Assembly (NCBI RefSeq): GCF_000422645.1 | Contig: NZ_AUGL01000002.1 | Span: forward strand, 124,001-188,000 | Length of the DNA: 64,000 bases | Reading direction: 5' to 3' | Origin: Ferrimonas futtsuensis DSM 18154 | Lineage (GTDB): Bacteria; Pseudomonadota; Gammaproteobacteria; Enterobacterales; Shewanellaceae | Part shown: one piece after another, positions 1-8,100 of the stretch | Layout of the letters: each line of letters starts with the position of its first letter | Numbering within the stretch: the stretch's first letter is position 1 | Program-made: the position numbers and the translations under genes | Notes under the pieces: model-generated | The model's database searches: none | Seen by the model: only the letters and a program-made list of their open reading frames with translations | Told to the model about the DNA's origin: nothing

Positions 1-201
1 CAGGTAGAGACCTAGGCCGATAACTGTGGCCAGGGTGAAACTCTGCAGTGCCTCCGGCCAGTTGCCGCCCATCAGGGCGGCCAGCCAGGTGAGCAGCAGC
101 AGCAGCCCCACCTGGCCGTTGGGTATCCGCCGGTGGCGGACATCCCACAGGGCGATCCAACATGCTCCCAATGTAATAACAGCGGATAAAGATGGAAGCA
201 C
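1..201 (-). CDS. Prepilin peptidase (A24, CpaA/TadV-like), C-terminus beyond window
   Basis: The first 67 codons are visible; the rest lies left of the window. The start is GTG at 201, preceded by GGCGGAAG with suitable spacing. After about 16 hydrophobic residues comes the sequence WDVRHRRIPN. This carries the catalytic Asp and the D-x-R-x-x-x-IPN pattern of type IV prepilin peptidases, followed by a further membrane segment. Enzymes of this family cleave Flp prepilins at the inner membrane. The gene sits 19 bases downstream of the Flp pilin gene on the same strand, as in tad loci. Confidence is limited by the truncation. Confidence 0.7.
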   Translation of the reverse strand, partial: MLPSLSAVITLGACWIALWDVRHRRIPNGQVGLLLLLTWLAALMGGNWPEALQSFTLATVIGLGLYL

Positions 202-220
202 AGTGGAACTTCCGCCTTGC

Positions 221-436
221 TTAGGTAGTTGGTGTTGCTGCTGTTAATTTCTTTGCGATGCTTTCAAAAGCTTGCTGAAGTTCGGCAAGAAACTTTCCAT
301 CGGTGGAAGCTAGTACACCGGCCAGCATGGCTGCCATAGCTACACCAATCAGGCCATACTCGATGGCGGTCACACCGCGCTCGTCGCGCTTGAAGGTGGT
401 CAGGGCGGCTTGGACTTTGGCGTAGGTTTTGATCAT
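221..436 (-). CDS. Flp family type IVb pilin
   Basis: Small pilin of 71 residues that would be cut by the adjacent prepilin peptidase and assembled into Tad/Flp pili for adhesion. A short charged leader ends in the Flp processing pattern G-V-T-A-I-E-Y, followed by a single hydrophobic helix (GLIGVAMAAMLAGVL) and a polar tail. The frame opens with ATG at 448, but that codon abuts AAGGAG. GTG at 442 (6-base spacing) or ATG at 436 is more likely, and I use 436. Only these first genes of a tad locus are in the window. Confidence 0.85.
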   Translation of the reverse strand: MIKTYAKVQAALTTFKRDERGVTAIEYGLIGVAMAAMLAGVLASTDGKFLAELQQAFESIAKKLTAATPTT

Positions 437-745
437 GTTCACTGTCATCTCCTTATAAACATATTTAGGCGTGAATGAATCACGGAATTGATGTTATTGA
501 GATGTTGTGACCTTAAAAAGATGGGTTCCATAAGAGAGGCTTATGGATAAGGGCGTGGTTATAGTATTTTCAATAGCTTAGTTATTGGTTGCATCCACCT
601 GATTTATTATTAATTTTTGATGAGTGTACCATTTGGTATAGGTTGAGCAGTGGGATAGTCGGGTATTAGTGTCTGAGTATAGACGAAAAAGGGAGCGAAC
701 AAGTTTCGCTCCCTTTAAAAATCATCAAATTTGATGAGTCAATAA
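437..745. other. Intergenic region upstream of the Flp pilin gene
   Basis: AT-rich stretch with no credible gene. It must contain the minus-strand pilin promoter. At its right end is the terminator of the LysR gene (686-720). I see no other clear structure. Confidence 0.6.
686..720 (-). terminator. Rho-independent terminator of the LysR gene
   Basis: A perfect 12-bp stem (688-699 with 705-716) with a 5-base loop is followed on the minus strand by TTTTT. It lies 26 bases downstream of the LysR stop codon. The plus strand also ends in AAAA, so only the minus orientation fits a terminator. Confidence 0.85.
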
Positions 746-1627
746 TTATTGACGGGCGTTTGCCAGTTTATTAAACAGCCACAGCCCGGCATCATGGAAT
801 TGATGGCCATTGGGCCACAGTAATGTTGCACGCCAATCAAATTGAGAAATTCGGTCGAAGTCAAACTGGATAGGGGTCAGTTTGTTTTTTTCCAAATCCT
901 GCTTAATGACGAAGTCAGGCAGGCAGGAGATGCCTATGCCACTGCGACAGAAACTCAGCAGGGTATTGAGATCCTCTACCTGCCAGACCTGCACCATATC
1001 GGTCATTTTGCGCATGGATTGCTCCGGCAAATTGGTGGGCAAAAGCAGCCTGGAGTGGCACAGGTTGGCGTAACGGATCGGCTGCCCCAAAGATTCGGCC
1101 AGCTGAGGCGAGGCGACCCAGTGACTGCTTATCTGAAAAGCATCAATGGAGGTGAAGTCCACCATATCGGTTTTCGGGAACAGGCCAAGAACTGCATCTA
1201 ATTGTTCATCTGAGATTTTTTGCAGGAGCGACTGACTGTTTTGCTGAACCAGATAGAGCTCCACATGGGGAAAGGTCTCGGCAAATTCTGACATGATGGA
1301 AAGAAGTTCCGGAGTGCCCACCAAGGGGTCGACTCCGATGCGCAGCCTGGGTTCGGCGACGCCCTCCAGGGAGCGGGCCTGTTCCGAGAAGTGCTCCACC
1401 TGAGAGAGCATCATCCTCGCGTCTTTGAGCAGACGCTGTCCCTTTTCTGTGAGTCTGGGGTATTTACCCTGACGGCTAAAGAGATCGAAGCCCAAATCAA
1501 TCTCCAGGTTTTGCACCTGTTGACTGATGGCCGCTTGGGTCTTTTTTAATTGTCGTCCTGCGGCGGTAAAGGATCCTTCCTCGGCGGCAGCAACAAAGGC
1601 TCTGACTGCTTCCAGTTGCAGTTTCAT
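746..1627 (-). CDS. LysR-family transcriptional regulator
   Basis: 293-residue protein with an N-terminal winged helix-turn-helix (SFTAAGRQLKKTQAAISQQV, about residues 18-37) and a C-terminal substrate-binding domain that senses a small co-inducer. The frame extends upstream to 1699, but the ATG at 1627 gives the usual LysR N-terminus (MKLQLEAVRAFV) and has AGGA 9 bases ahead. It is divergent from the LruC-domain gene with about 270 bases between, the usual arrangement for a LysR regulator of its neighbour. The effector is unknown. Confidence 0.9.
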   Translation of the reverse strand: MKLQLEAVRAFVAAAEEGSFTAAGRQLKKTQAAISQQVQNLEIDLGFDLFSRQGKYPRLTEKGQRLLKDARMMLSQVEHFSEQARSLEGVAEPRLRIGVDPLVGTPELLSIMSEFAETFPHVELYLVQQNSQSLLQKISDEQLDAVLGLFPKTDMVDFTSIDAFQISSHWVASPQLAESLGQPIRYANLCHSRLLLPTNLPEQSMRKMTDMVQVWQVEDLNTLLSFCRSGIGISCLPDFVIKQDLEKNKLTPIQFDFDRISQFDWRATLLWPNGHQFHDAGLWLFNKLANARQ

Positions 1628-1899
1628 AAAGCGGTTCCTAATAAAACTTGGGCACAAGTTATTTAGAAGAAATGGGTCGATTATTGGGGGCCCACTCATT
1701 AGAGATAATTATTGTTGGCGTTTTTGTCTGTCAAGATCAATAGTGAATGCCGCTCAGGGGTGACTTTTTTTCATCTGCGTTTGTTGCGTTATGCAAAAAT
1801 GTTGGGCTTTAACTTTTCAAGTCGCTGACTTAATAGAGTTTTTTGTATTGGCACGGAAATTTCATAATCCCTCGCAAACCATTGTTTGGAGAGGAAAAG

Positions 1900-3966
1900 A
1901 TGACCCGAATAGCCACACTGCTACTGACCGTCTCAACGGGCGTCGCTGCCACACCTTTTGAAAACTGTCCAACGGAAGCCTTCCTGTTTCAGAAGGACAC
2001 CACGGTGTATGGAGTGGACCTGGTGACCGGTGATTATGAGGTTTTAAAAGAAGATTTGACCCTGGCTGGCAATGTGAACGCCATCGGTTTCAACCAGACG
2101 GATAACTATATTTACGGATTCAGTAAGAGTCAGCTGAAGGTGGTGCGTGTTGGTGGTGATTACGAAGCCCAAGTGCTCAATGTTTCCGGTCTGCCCTCCG
2201 GTGTTCACTTCTATGTGGGGGACGTCACCAACAACACCTACTGGATCTACCATAAGAATCATGGCCTCTACGCCATCTCCCTGTCGGCGTCCGACCCGAA
2301 CTACCTTAAAGCGGTGAAGATACCGGGAGCGGATACCTCGATGAACCTCACCGACTTTGCCTTTCACCCGGATGATGGAGAGCTGTATGCGGTGGATAAC
2401 GGCAGCGGCGCGGTGTATCAGATTGATACCAGTGACGGCAGTCGTGAGATTCTGGGGTATGGCGGCGTCACCGGCACTTTTGGCGCCGGCTACTTCGACA
2501 AGAGTGGCTATTACTACATCAGCCGCAACCAGGACGGCAATATCTTCCGGCTGGATCTGCGCAATCCCGAGCAGCTGGATCCGACTGCGGAGTTCTACGC
2601 TAATGGCCCCAGTTCCAATCAAAACGATGGTGCCCGCTGCGCCATCGCGCCTGTGGTGGCCGACAATGTCGATTTTGGCGATGCCCCGGACAGCTACGGC
2701 ACCACCATGGAGGAGAACGGTGCCCGTCACAGCCTGGAGCCGCAAGGTCCCATGCTGGGCAGCAAGGTGGATGCCGAGTCGGATGGCTACAAATCTCCCA
2801 GGACCGATGAGTCCGTAGGGCTTAATGACGAGGACGGCATCAGCTTTAAGAATGGCCTGACCGCCGGACAGGCCGCCATTATTGGTGTGTCAGTCAGCCG
2901 ACAAGCGGGTTACCTCCAGGGCTTTTTCGACTGGAACAGCGATGGCGACTTCGATGACGCCGGCGAACACGCGGTGCAGGATGAGTGGCTGGCCGTTGGC
3001 AGCAGCGACATTCAGGTAACCGTACCTGCCGCTGCCTCGGGAGTGGTGCAGACCCGGTTCCGTATCGCGTCCGATGCCGGGGTACGTTCTCGCGGCGGCG
3101 CGCCGGATGGTGAAGTGGAGGATTACGCAGAAGCCGTCCTTGCCCCGGGGGTGACCCAGATTCACTATCCCAGCAGCGGGTGGGCCACCGTCGCCTTTGA
3201 AGACCGCTGGCCCAGGATGCCCGACTACGACATGAATGACGTCGTGGTTGACCTGAAATTCACCCAGTACCTGGAATCCGGGCAGATAACCCGGGTTAAG
3301 GTGACCGGTCAGCTGCGTGCGGTTGGGGCGGCTTACCACAATGGCCTGGCGCTGCATCTGCCTGGCATCAGCCGTACCAACATCGGCAGTGGGTCTACTC
3401 TGACCAAATCGGGCAGCCGGGTGGAGGGGGCAGGTCTCGAAGCGGGACAGAGTAATGCGGTGTTTGTGGTCAGCGAGGATCTGAAAACGGAGTATGTCTC
3501 CAGCTGTCTCTACTATCGCACCGAACAGGGCTGCAATGATGAGATTCAGATGCCGTTTGAGCTGGACATTCAGTTTGCCCAGGGGGTCCCGGCCAACGCC
3601 ATGCCCCGTGCGCCTTTCGACCCTTTTATCTTTGCCAGCCCGGGTAAGGCAAGGACAGGTTTCGATGCTCCCCCAGGTCGTGCCCTGGAGATCCATATGG
3701 CGGACTTCCCGCCCACCGATCTTGCCAGTGACCAATATTTTGGTCGCGAGCAGGATGACAGCAACCCCGGCAGCGGCCGTTACTACCGCACCGGCAACAG
3801 CCTGCCCTGGGCGTTGGAGTTCAATCATCAGTGGAGCTACCCCGCAGAGCAGCAGGACCTGTTGCAGACTTACCCCAACTTCGAAAAGTACCTGGAGTAT
3901 GACGGTGGCCAGTATACCGACTGGCATCAGAAGAGTAATGGCGTGCAGCAGAAGCTGTTTGATTGA
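1900..3966 (+). CDS. Secreted LruC-domain protein (DUF6923 / GEVED / LruC)
   Basis: 688-residue exported protein with a short signal peptide ending near VAATP. Residues about 20-250 look like a beta-propeller-type repeat domain (DUF6923-like, with F-N-x-x-D-x-x-I-Y-G repeats). A middle domain ends in GEVEDYAEAV, the GEVED signature. The last 270 residues carry DYDMNDVVVDLKF, typical of LruC/DUF4842 domains. Known members are surface or secreted proteins of marine bacteria without a defined biochemical role. The upstream codons to 1843 were dropped because ATG 1900 follows GGAGAGG. It is followed 12 bases later by a small lipoprotein gene, probably co-transcribed. Confidence 0.8.
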   Translation: MTRIATLLLTVSTGVAATPFENCPTEAFLFQKDTTVYGVDLVTGDYEVLKEDLTLAGNVNAIGFNQTDNYIYGFSKSQLKVVRVGGDYEAQVLNVSGLPSGVHFYVGDVTNNTYWIYHKNHGLYAISLSASDPNYLKAVKIPGADTSMNLTDFAFHPDDGELYAVDNGSGAVYQIDTSDGSREILGYGGVTGTFGAGYFDKSGYYYISRNQDGNIFRLDLRNPEQLDPTAEFYANGPSSNQNDGARCAIAPVVADNVDFGDAPDSYGTTMEENGARHSLEPQGPMLGSKVDAESDGYKSPRTDESVGLNDEDGISFKNGLTAGQAAIIGVSVSRQAGYLQGFFDWNSDGDFDDAGEHAVQDEWLAVGSSDIQVTVPAAASGVVQTRFRIASDAGVRSRGGAPDGEVEDYAEAVLAPGVTQIHYPSSGWATVAFEDRWPRMPDYDMNDVVVDLKFTQYLESGQITRVKVTGQLRAVGAAYHNGLALHLPGISRTNIGSGSTLTKSGSRVEGAGLEAGQSNAVFVVSEDLKTEYVSSCLYYRTEQGCNDEIQMPFELDIQFAQGVPANAMPRAPFDPFIFASPGKARTGFDAPPGRALEIHMADFPPTDLASDQYFGREQDDSNPGSGRYYRTGNSLPWALEFNHQWSYPAEQQDLLQTYPNFEKYLEYDGGQYTDWHQKSNGVQQKLFD

Positions 3967-3977
3967 GGAGATGGAAT

Positions 3978-4439
3978 ATGAAGAGTTTCAATGCGGCAGT
4001 GTTCACCCTGTTTCTGTGTGCCTGTGGCGGAGGTGGTGGAGACAGTGCGTCGGCACCGGATCCGGTAACCCCCGCGGTGCCGGACGCGCCGGCAACACCG
4101 GATACCCCACAACCACCTCAGACGACAGCGGATCTGGTGGCCTCTCCCCAGATGAATTTTGCCAGCAGCAGTGAACTGACGGTGTTGGTGTCGGTGAATC
4201 CAGACCGTTCCGCTTACGTGGCGCTGTACGCCAGCTTCGGTGGGACGGGGGCAAGTTATCGGCCCGACTACCAGAATCGGCTGGCGGCGGGCGTGACCGA
4301 AGGCGGAAGGTTTGAGGCCGCGCTGATGGCCGCTGACGACCAGCAACAGCTGTTGGTGGAGGTGTGGTATCACGGTGACACTGCGCCTCTGCAGCAGCTG
4401 TTCCCATTGCCAGCCGAGCGTATTGAGTGGGAGTTGTAA
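3978..4439 (+). CDS. Small lipoprotein linked to the LruC protein
   Basis: 153 residues. The signal peptide ends in a lipobox-like LFLCACGGGGG, then a Pro/Thr/Asp-rich linker (about residues 30-55) and a compact C-terminal domain of about 100 residues with no motif I know. The start has GAGGAG 7 bases upstream. The gene lies directly behind the LruC-domain gene, so the two products may act together at the outer membrane; that is an inference from position only. Confidence 0.65.
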   Translation: MKSFNAAVFTLFLCACGGGGGDSASAPDPVTPAVPDAPATPDTPQPPQTTADLVASPQMNFASSSELTVLVSVNPDRSAYVALYASFGGTGASYRPDYQNRLAAGVTEGGRFEAALMAADDQQQLLVEVWYHGDTAPLQQLFPLPAERIEWEL

Positions 4440-4580
4440 CGGAGGATGTTCCGAGGCAGGCAAGGGGGCGGGTGGCCGGATTAAGCACTTGCCTGCTCTG
4501 CTGTTTTGCTCTCCAGAGGCTCGCAATCCAGACTCATCTGGCACACAATGAATCCACTTTCGTTGTTCAGAGGGAAAACA

Positions 4581-5447
4581 ATGGCCAAGGTTGCCTTTAT
4601 TGGATTGGGCGTCATGGGTTACCCCATGGCGGGTCACCTGCAGCAGGCGGGACATGATGTCACCGTATACAACCGTACCACCGCCAAGGCACAGCGCTGG
4701 CAGGAGCAGTATGGCGGCAGCTATACCTTGACCCCCAAGGATGCCGCTCAGGGGTGTGAGTTCGTCTTTGTCTGTGTGGGCAATGATGACGATCTTCGCC
4801 AGGTTGTGGCTGGCACCCAGGGTGCCCTGGCGGGGATGAACTCAGGTGCGGTGCTGGTGGATCACACCACAGCCTCGGCCGATGTGGCCAGGGAGCTGGC
4901 GACCATGGCTGCCGAGCAGGGCATCGGCTTCGTGGATGCGCCGGTTTCCGGGGGACAGGCGGGCGCCGAGAATGGTGCGCTCACCGTGATGGCCGGCGGT
5001 GAACCGGAGCAGTTTGAGGCGGCGCGACCGGTGATCGATGCCTATGCCAGGTGCGCCGAACTGATGGGGCCTGTGGGCAGCGGTCAGCTGTGCAAGATGG
5101 TCAATCAGATCTGCATCGCCGGTGTGGTTCAGGGGTTGGCCGAAGGGATGCATTTTGCCCAGAAGGCGGGCCTGGACGGGGACAAGGTGCTGGAGGTGAT
5201 CGGCAAGGGCGCGGCTCAGTCCTGGCAGATGGACAACCGTGGCCATACCATGCTCAAAGATGAGTATGACTTTGGCTTTGCCGTGGACTGGATGCGCAAA
5301 GATCTCGGCATCGCCCTGGATGAAGCCAGAGGCAACGGGGCTCAGCTGCCATTGACCGCTTTGGTGGACCAGTTCTACGCCGAGGTGCAGCGACTGGGTG
5401 GCAGCCGTATGGACACCTCCTCATTGAAACTGCGCTTACCCAAATAG
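4581..5447 (+). CDS. NAD(P)-dependent beta-hydroxyacid dehydrogenase
   Basis: 288 residues of the 3-hydroxyisobutyrate/tartronate-semialdehyde reductase family. The N-terminus has the Rossmann motif GLGVMGYPMAGHL. Residues about 117-130 hold DAPVSGGQAGAENG, the family substrate-binding signature, and GQLCKMVNQ (about residue 170) contains the catalytic Lys. The start at 4581 follows AGAGGG and gives the usual MAKVAFIGLG N-terminus; the frame opens at 4506. The substrate cannot be told from sequence. It appears to be a single-gene unit ending in a strong terminator. Confidence 0.88.
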   Translation: MAKVAFIGLGVMGYPMAGHLQQAGHDVTVYNRTTAKAQRWQEQYGGSYTLTPKDAAQGCEFVFVCVGNDDDLRQVVAGTQGALAGMNSGAVLVDHTTASADVARELATMAAEQGIGFVDAPVSGGQAGAENGALTVMAGGEPEQFEAARPVIDAYARCAELMGPVGSGQLCKMVNQICIAGVVQGLAEGMHFAQKAGLDGDKVLEVIGKGAAQSWQMDNRGHTMLKDEYDFGFAVDWMRKDLGIALDEARGNGAQLPLTALVDQFYAEVQRLGGSRMDTSSLKLRLPK

Positions 5448-5448
5448 A

Positions 5449-5477
5449 AATGCCGCCCATAGGGGCGGCATTTTTTT
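5449..5477 (+). terminator. Rho-independent terminator after the hydroxyacid dehydrogenase
   Basis: GC-rich hairpin (AATGCCGCC paired with GGGCGGCATT, loop near CATAGG) followed by seven T, beginning two bases after the stop codon. Confidence 0.9.
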
Positions 5478-5585
5478 GTCTTGTCACCAAGAGGTTATGC
5501 GCTCATTTTCCAACCTGGGTCCTGATTCAGACCCCGGTTAAAGACCAGGCGGCGTCGACCCGCCTGCATCTTTTTGACGCTCTTA

Positions 5586-6473
5586 TTAAGCTTCCGCTTT
5601 GAAAACTTCAAGCTTCACCCGACTGACTGTGGCCAGGGCATCGCTGGCGCTGTGAACAAAGCTGATCTGGCCTCGGGCACTCTCCACCAGCACGGCGCGG
5701 TGGATGCTGTCGAAGGACAGTCCCATACGAGCCATACCGTTCAGGGCGATCTGCATCGCAGGCAGGCTGGGGTTGAAGGCGGCGTTTTCGGCGTAGCGAC
5801 CCACAAACACCCGGCCAGTGTCCGTTTCCAGGGCGATGGCCGCCGGAGTCTTGGAGTAGGGGGCGTAGGAGGCGTTGGCTTCACGCAGGGCACGTTGCAC
5901 CAGGGAGTCATCGCTCTCCAGTACCATCTCATGATCGTTGCCGTCCAGCAGGCCATCTTCCATACCCAGGTCCTTGGGCCCGAAGGCGTAGGGCAGGTAG
6001 TGAGTCAGAGGCTGCGGCTGCTGCTCGGGCAGGCGGATGGTCAGGCCGTCGTTGTTGTTCAGCTCGGTCATGAACTGACGACAGTGGCCACAGGGAGAGT
6101 AGTTAACGGTGATCCCCACCAGTTTACGCTCGCCTGCCAGCCAGGCGTGGCTGATGGCAGATTGTTCGGCGTGAACGGAGTGGAACAGGGCTTCCCCTAC
6201 CAACTCCATGTTGGCACCCATATAGGCGTCGCCAGACACCCCATGGGCGATGGCGCCAACAAAGAAGTTGGAGATGGGCGCGTAGGAGAGTGTCGCAGCG
6301 ATGGGCAGCAGAGCCAGGTACAGCTCGGTGCCACTTAAGCCGGATTTCTCACTGAGCTCCTTCAGCTGTTCGGCGGACAGGTGGCCGGCAAAATGCTCGG
6401 TCAACATGGGGGCTACCGCCTCCGCCAAGGCTTCGGGCATCTGAGTCAACGCGTCGGCAAAACGGGTACTCAT
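5586..6473 (-). CDS. cdd: Cytidine deaminase (two-domain, E. coli type)
   Basis: Deaminates cytidine and deoxycytidine to uridine forms in pyrimidine salvage. At 295 residues it matches the long homodimeric enterobacterial type. The catalytic centre is visible as HAEQSA (Zn ligand His and proton-shuttle Glu) and PCGHC (two Cys Zn ligands). The C-terminal half is the usual degenerate repeat of the fold. The start is ATG 6473; the frame opens six bases earlier at TTG. AGGA lies 6 bases upstream. Confidence 0.95.
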   Translation of the reverse strand: MSTRFADALTQMPEALAEAVAPMLTEHFAGHLSAEQLKELSEKSGLSGTELYLALLPIAATLSYAPISNFFVGAIAHGVSGDAYMGANMELVGEALFHSVHAEQSAISHAWLAGERKLVGITVNYSPCGHCRQFMTELNNNDGLTIRLPEQQPQPLTHYLPYAFGPKDLGMEDGLLDGNDHEMVLESDDSLVQRALREANASYAPYSKTPAAIALETDTGRVFVGRYAENAAFNPSLPAMQIALNGMARMGLSFDSIHRAVLVESARGQISFVHSASDALATVSRVKLEVFKAEA

Positions 6474-6589
6474 CCTCAATCCTCAAATTATGAAACTGGG
6501 TTACAGTTTAGGTGGTTGCGGATCGTTCTGATGTGATGCCGATCACACCCACTTCCAAATATAGAGGAAGTGGGCAACATTTCTTTAAT

Positions 6590-7999
6590 TTACAACGATT
6601 GAAGATGATGATAGAGCGCTTTCAGTAACCCCATCTTGGTCTCATCCTGTTGATGAGTCTCCACTAACTGCTCCAGGCGCATCACATATTCGGGATCGTT
6701 GATCCTTTCCTGACAGTGGCTTTGCCAGCGCTTCTGCTCCTGCTCAGACAGGGTTTGCGGGTAGTTGCGGGCCCGGAAGCGGAAGAACAGCGGGGCCAGC
6801 CTGGGATCGCTGAACTGGGGATTGAGCGCTGCCAGGTGCTCAGGGGCGGTGGTGCGGATGAGCTCCATCTGACTGCGGTCGCTATCGGAGAAGAAGCCGC
6901 CGTAAAGCTGCTGGTCCACATCCCGGCTGTCGTCGGAGGGCCACTCTTCGCTGTAGAGGGCGGTGAGCTTCTCCCGAACCTGCTGATGATGAGTGCGCAG
7001 CAATTTGTAGTTGTCCCGGCAGCGCTGCTTATCCAGTCCCAACCTTTGTGCCTGGGCATCCTCCAGGGTGGCCGCCGGGGCGATGAAGGGGCTCTTGTTG
7101 AAGTGCAGCAGCTTCACCGGCACCCGCAGGTCACCCTCGCCGAGCTCACGGCTGGGGGTATAGAGGCGCTCTTTCAGTTGCTCGGCGCTCCACTCGATAA
7201 GCGGGGTGACGTCCTGATGAAGGTCGACCACCACCACGGCATTGCGGTTCTCCGGATGCCAGGCCATGGGCATCACCAGGGTGGCGCAGCCCTGGCTGGC
7301 AGGGAAGCGTGAGGAGACATGCAGCAGGGGCTTCATCGCCAGCACGTCCACCAGTTTGGCCACCGCCTGTTTGCGTCTCAGGCCAAAGAACCAGTCGTAC
7401 AGCTTGGGCTGAGCCTCTTTGATCAGCTTGGCCAGGGCGATGGTGGCCTGCACATCGGACACCGCGTCGTGGGCATTGCCATGATCCAGGCCGTTGGCGG
7501 CGGTCAGGTGCTCCAGCCTGAAACTGGGGTTGCCGTCGTCGCGCAAGGGCCACTCTATGCCTTCGGGACGCAGCGCGTAACAGGCGCGCACCAGATCGAT
7601 GATGTCCCAGCGGCTGTTGCCGTTCTGCCACTCCCGGGCATAGGGATCATGGAAGTTGCGATACAGGGTATAGCGGGTCACTTCATCATCGAAACGGATG
7701 GAGTTGTAACCGACGGTGCAGGTGCCGGGCTTGGCCATCTCCGCTTCCACCTTGGCGATAAACTGCGCCTCGACTTCGCCCAGGCGGTTGGCGCGCTGAG
7801 GGGTAATGCCGGTGACAAACATCGCTTCCGGTGAGGGCAGGTAATCTGCGGGCAGTTTGCAGAACAGCTCAATGGGCTCGCCGATGGGATTGAGATCCAG
7901 ATCGGTGCGGATGGCAGCGAACTGCGCCGGGCGATCGGAGGAAGGGTTGGCACCCCAGGTTTCATAGTCGTGCCACAGCAGGCTTGGGCCGTCGGTCAT
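6590..7999 (-). CDS. sbcB: Exodeoxyribonuclease I
   Basis: 3'-5' single-strand DNA exonuclease used in mismatch repair and recombination. 469 residues, close to the E. coli enzyme (475). The N-terminal HDYETWG gives the first two acidic residues of the DEDDh exonuclease core. VGYNSIRFDDE and HDAVSDVQAT supply the remaining metal ligands. The middle and C-terminal parts are the SH3-like and helical ExoI domains. ATG 7999 is chosen although no strong ribosome site precedes it; the frame runs on to 8536 without family homology. It is the last gene of the rmuC-to-sbcB run, 101 bases after the transglutaminase gene. Confidence 0.95.
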   Translation of the reverse strand: MTDGPSLLWHDYETWGANPSSDRPAQFAAIRTDLDLNPIGEPIELFCKLPADYLPSPEAMFVTGITPQRANRLGEVEAQFIAKVEAEMAKPGTCTVGYNSIRFDDEVTRYTLYRNFHDPYAREWQNGNSRWDIIDLVRACYALRPEGIEWPLRDDGNPSFRLEHLTAANGLDHGNAHDAVSDVQATIALAKLIKEAQPKLYDWFFGLRRKQAVAKLVDVLAMKPLLHVSSRFPASQGCATLVMPMAWHPENRNAVVVVDLHQDVTPLIEWSAEQLKERLYTPSRELGEGDLRVPVKLLHFNKSPFIAPAATLEDAQAQRLGLDKQRCRDNYKLLRTHHQQVREKLTALYSEEWPSDDSRDVDQQLYGGFFSDSDRSQMELIRTTAPEHLAALNPQFSDPRLAPLFFRFRARNYPQTLSEQEQKRWQSHCQERINDPEYVMRLEQLVETHQQDETKMGLLKALYHHLQSL

Positions 8000-8100
8000 C
8001 GAAACTCGGTCTTTTACAGGAATTTGGGCTGAGTATACACCAGTGTGCCGCCGGCGACAGCGTCGGGGGTGTTGGTCCGCTGGCCGGGGCCGATGGCCGT

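Noticed and set aside
4456-4496. GCAGGCAAG / CTTGCCTGC inverted repeat between the lipoprotein and dehydrogenase genes
   Set aside because: Arms are 23 bases apart with no T tract; too weak to call a terminator or operator.
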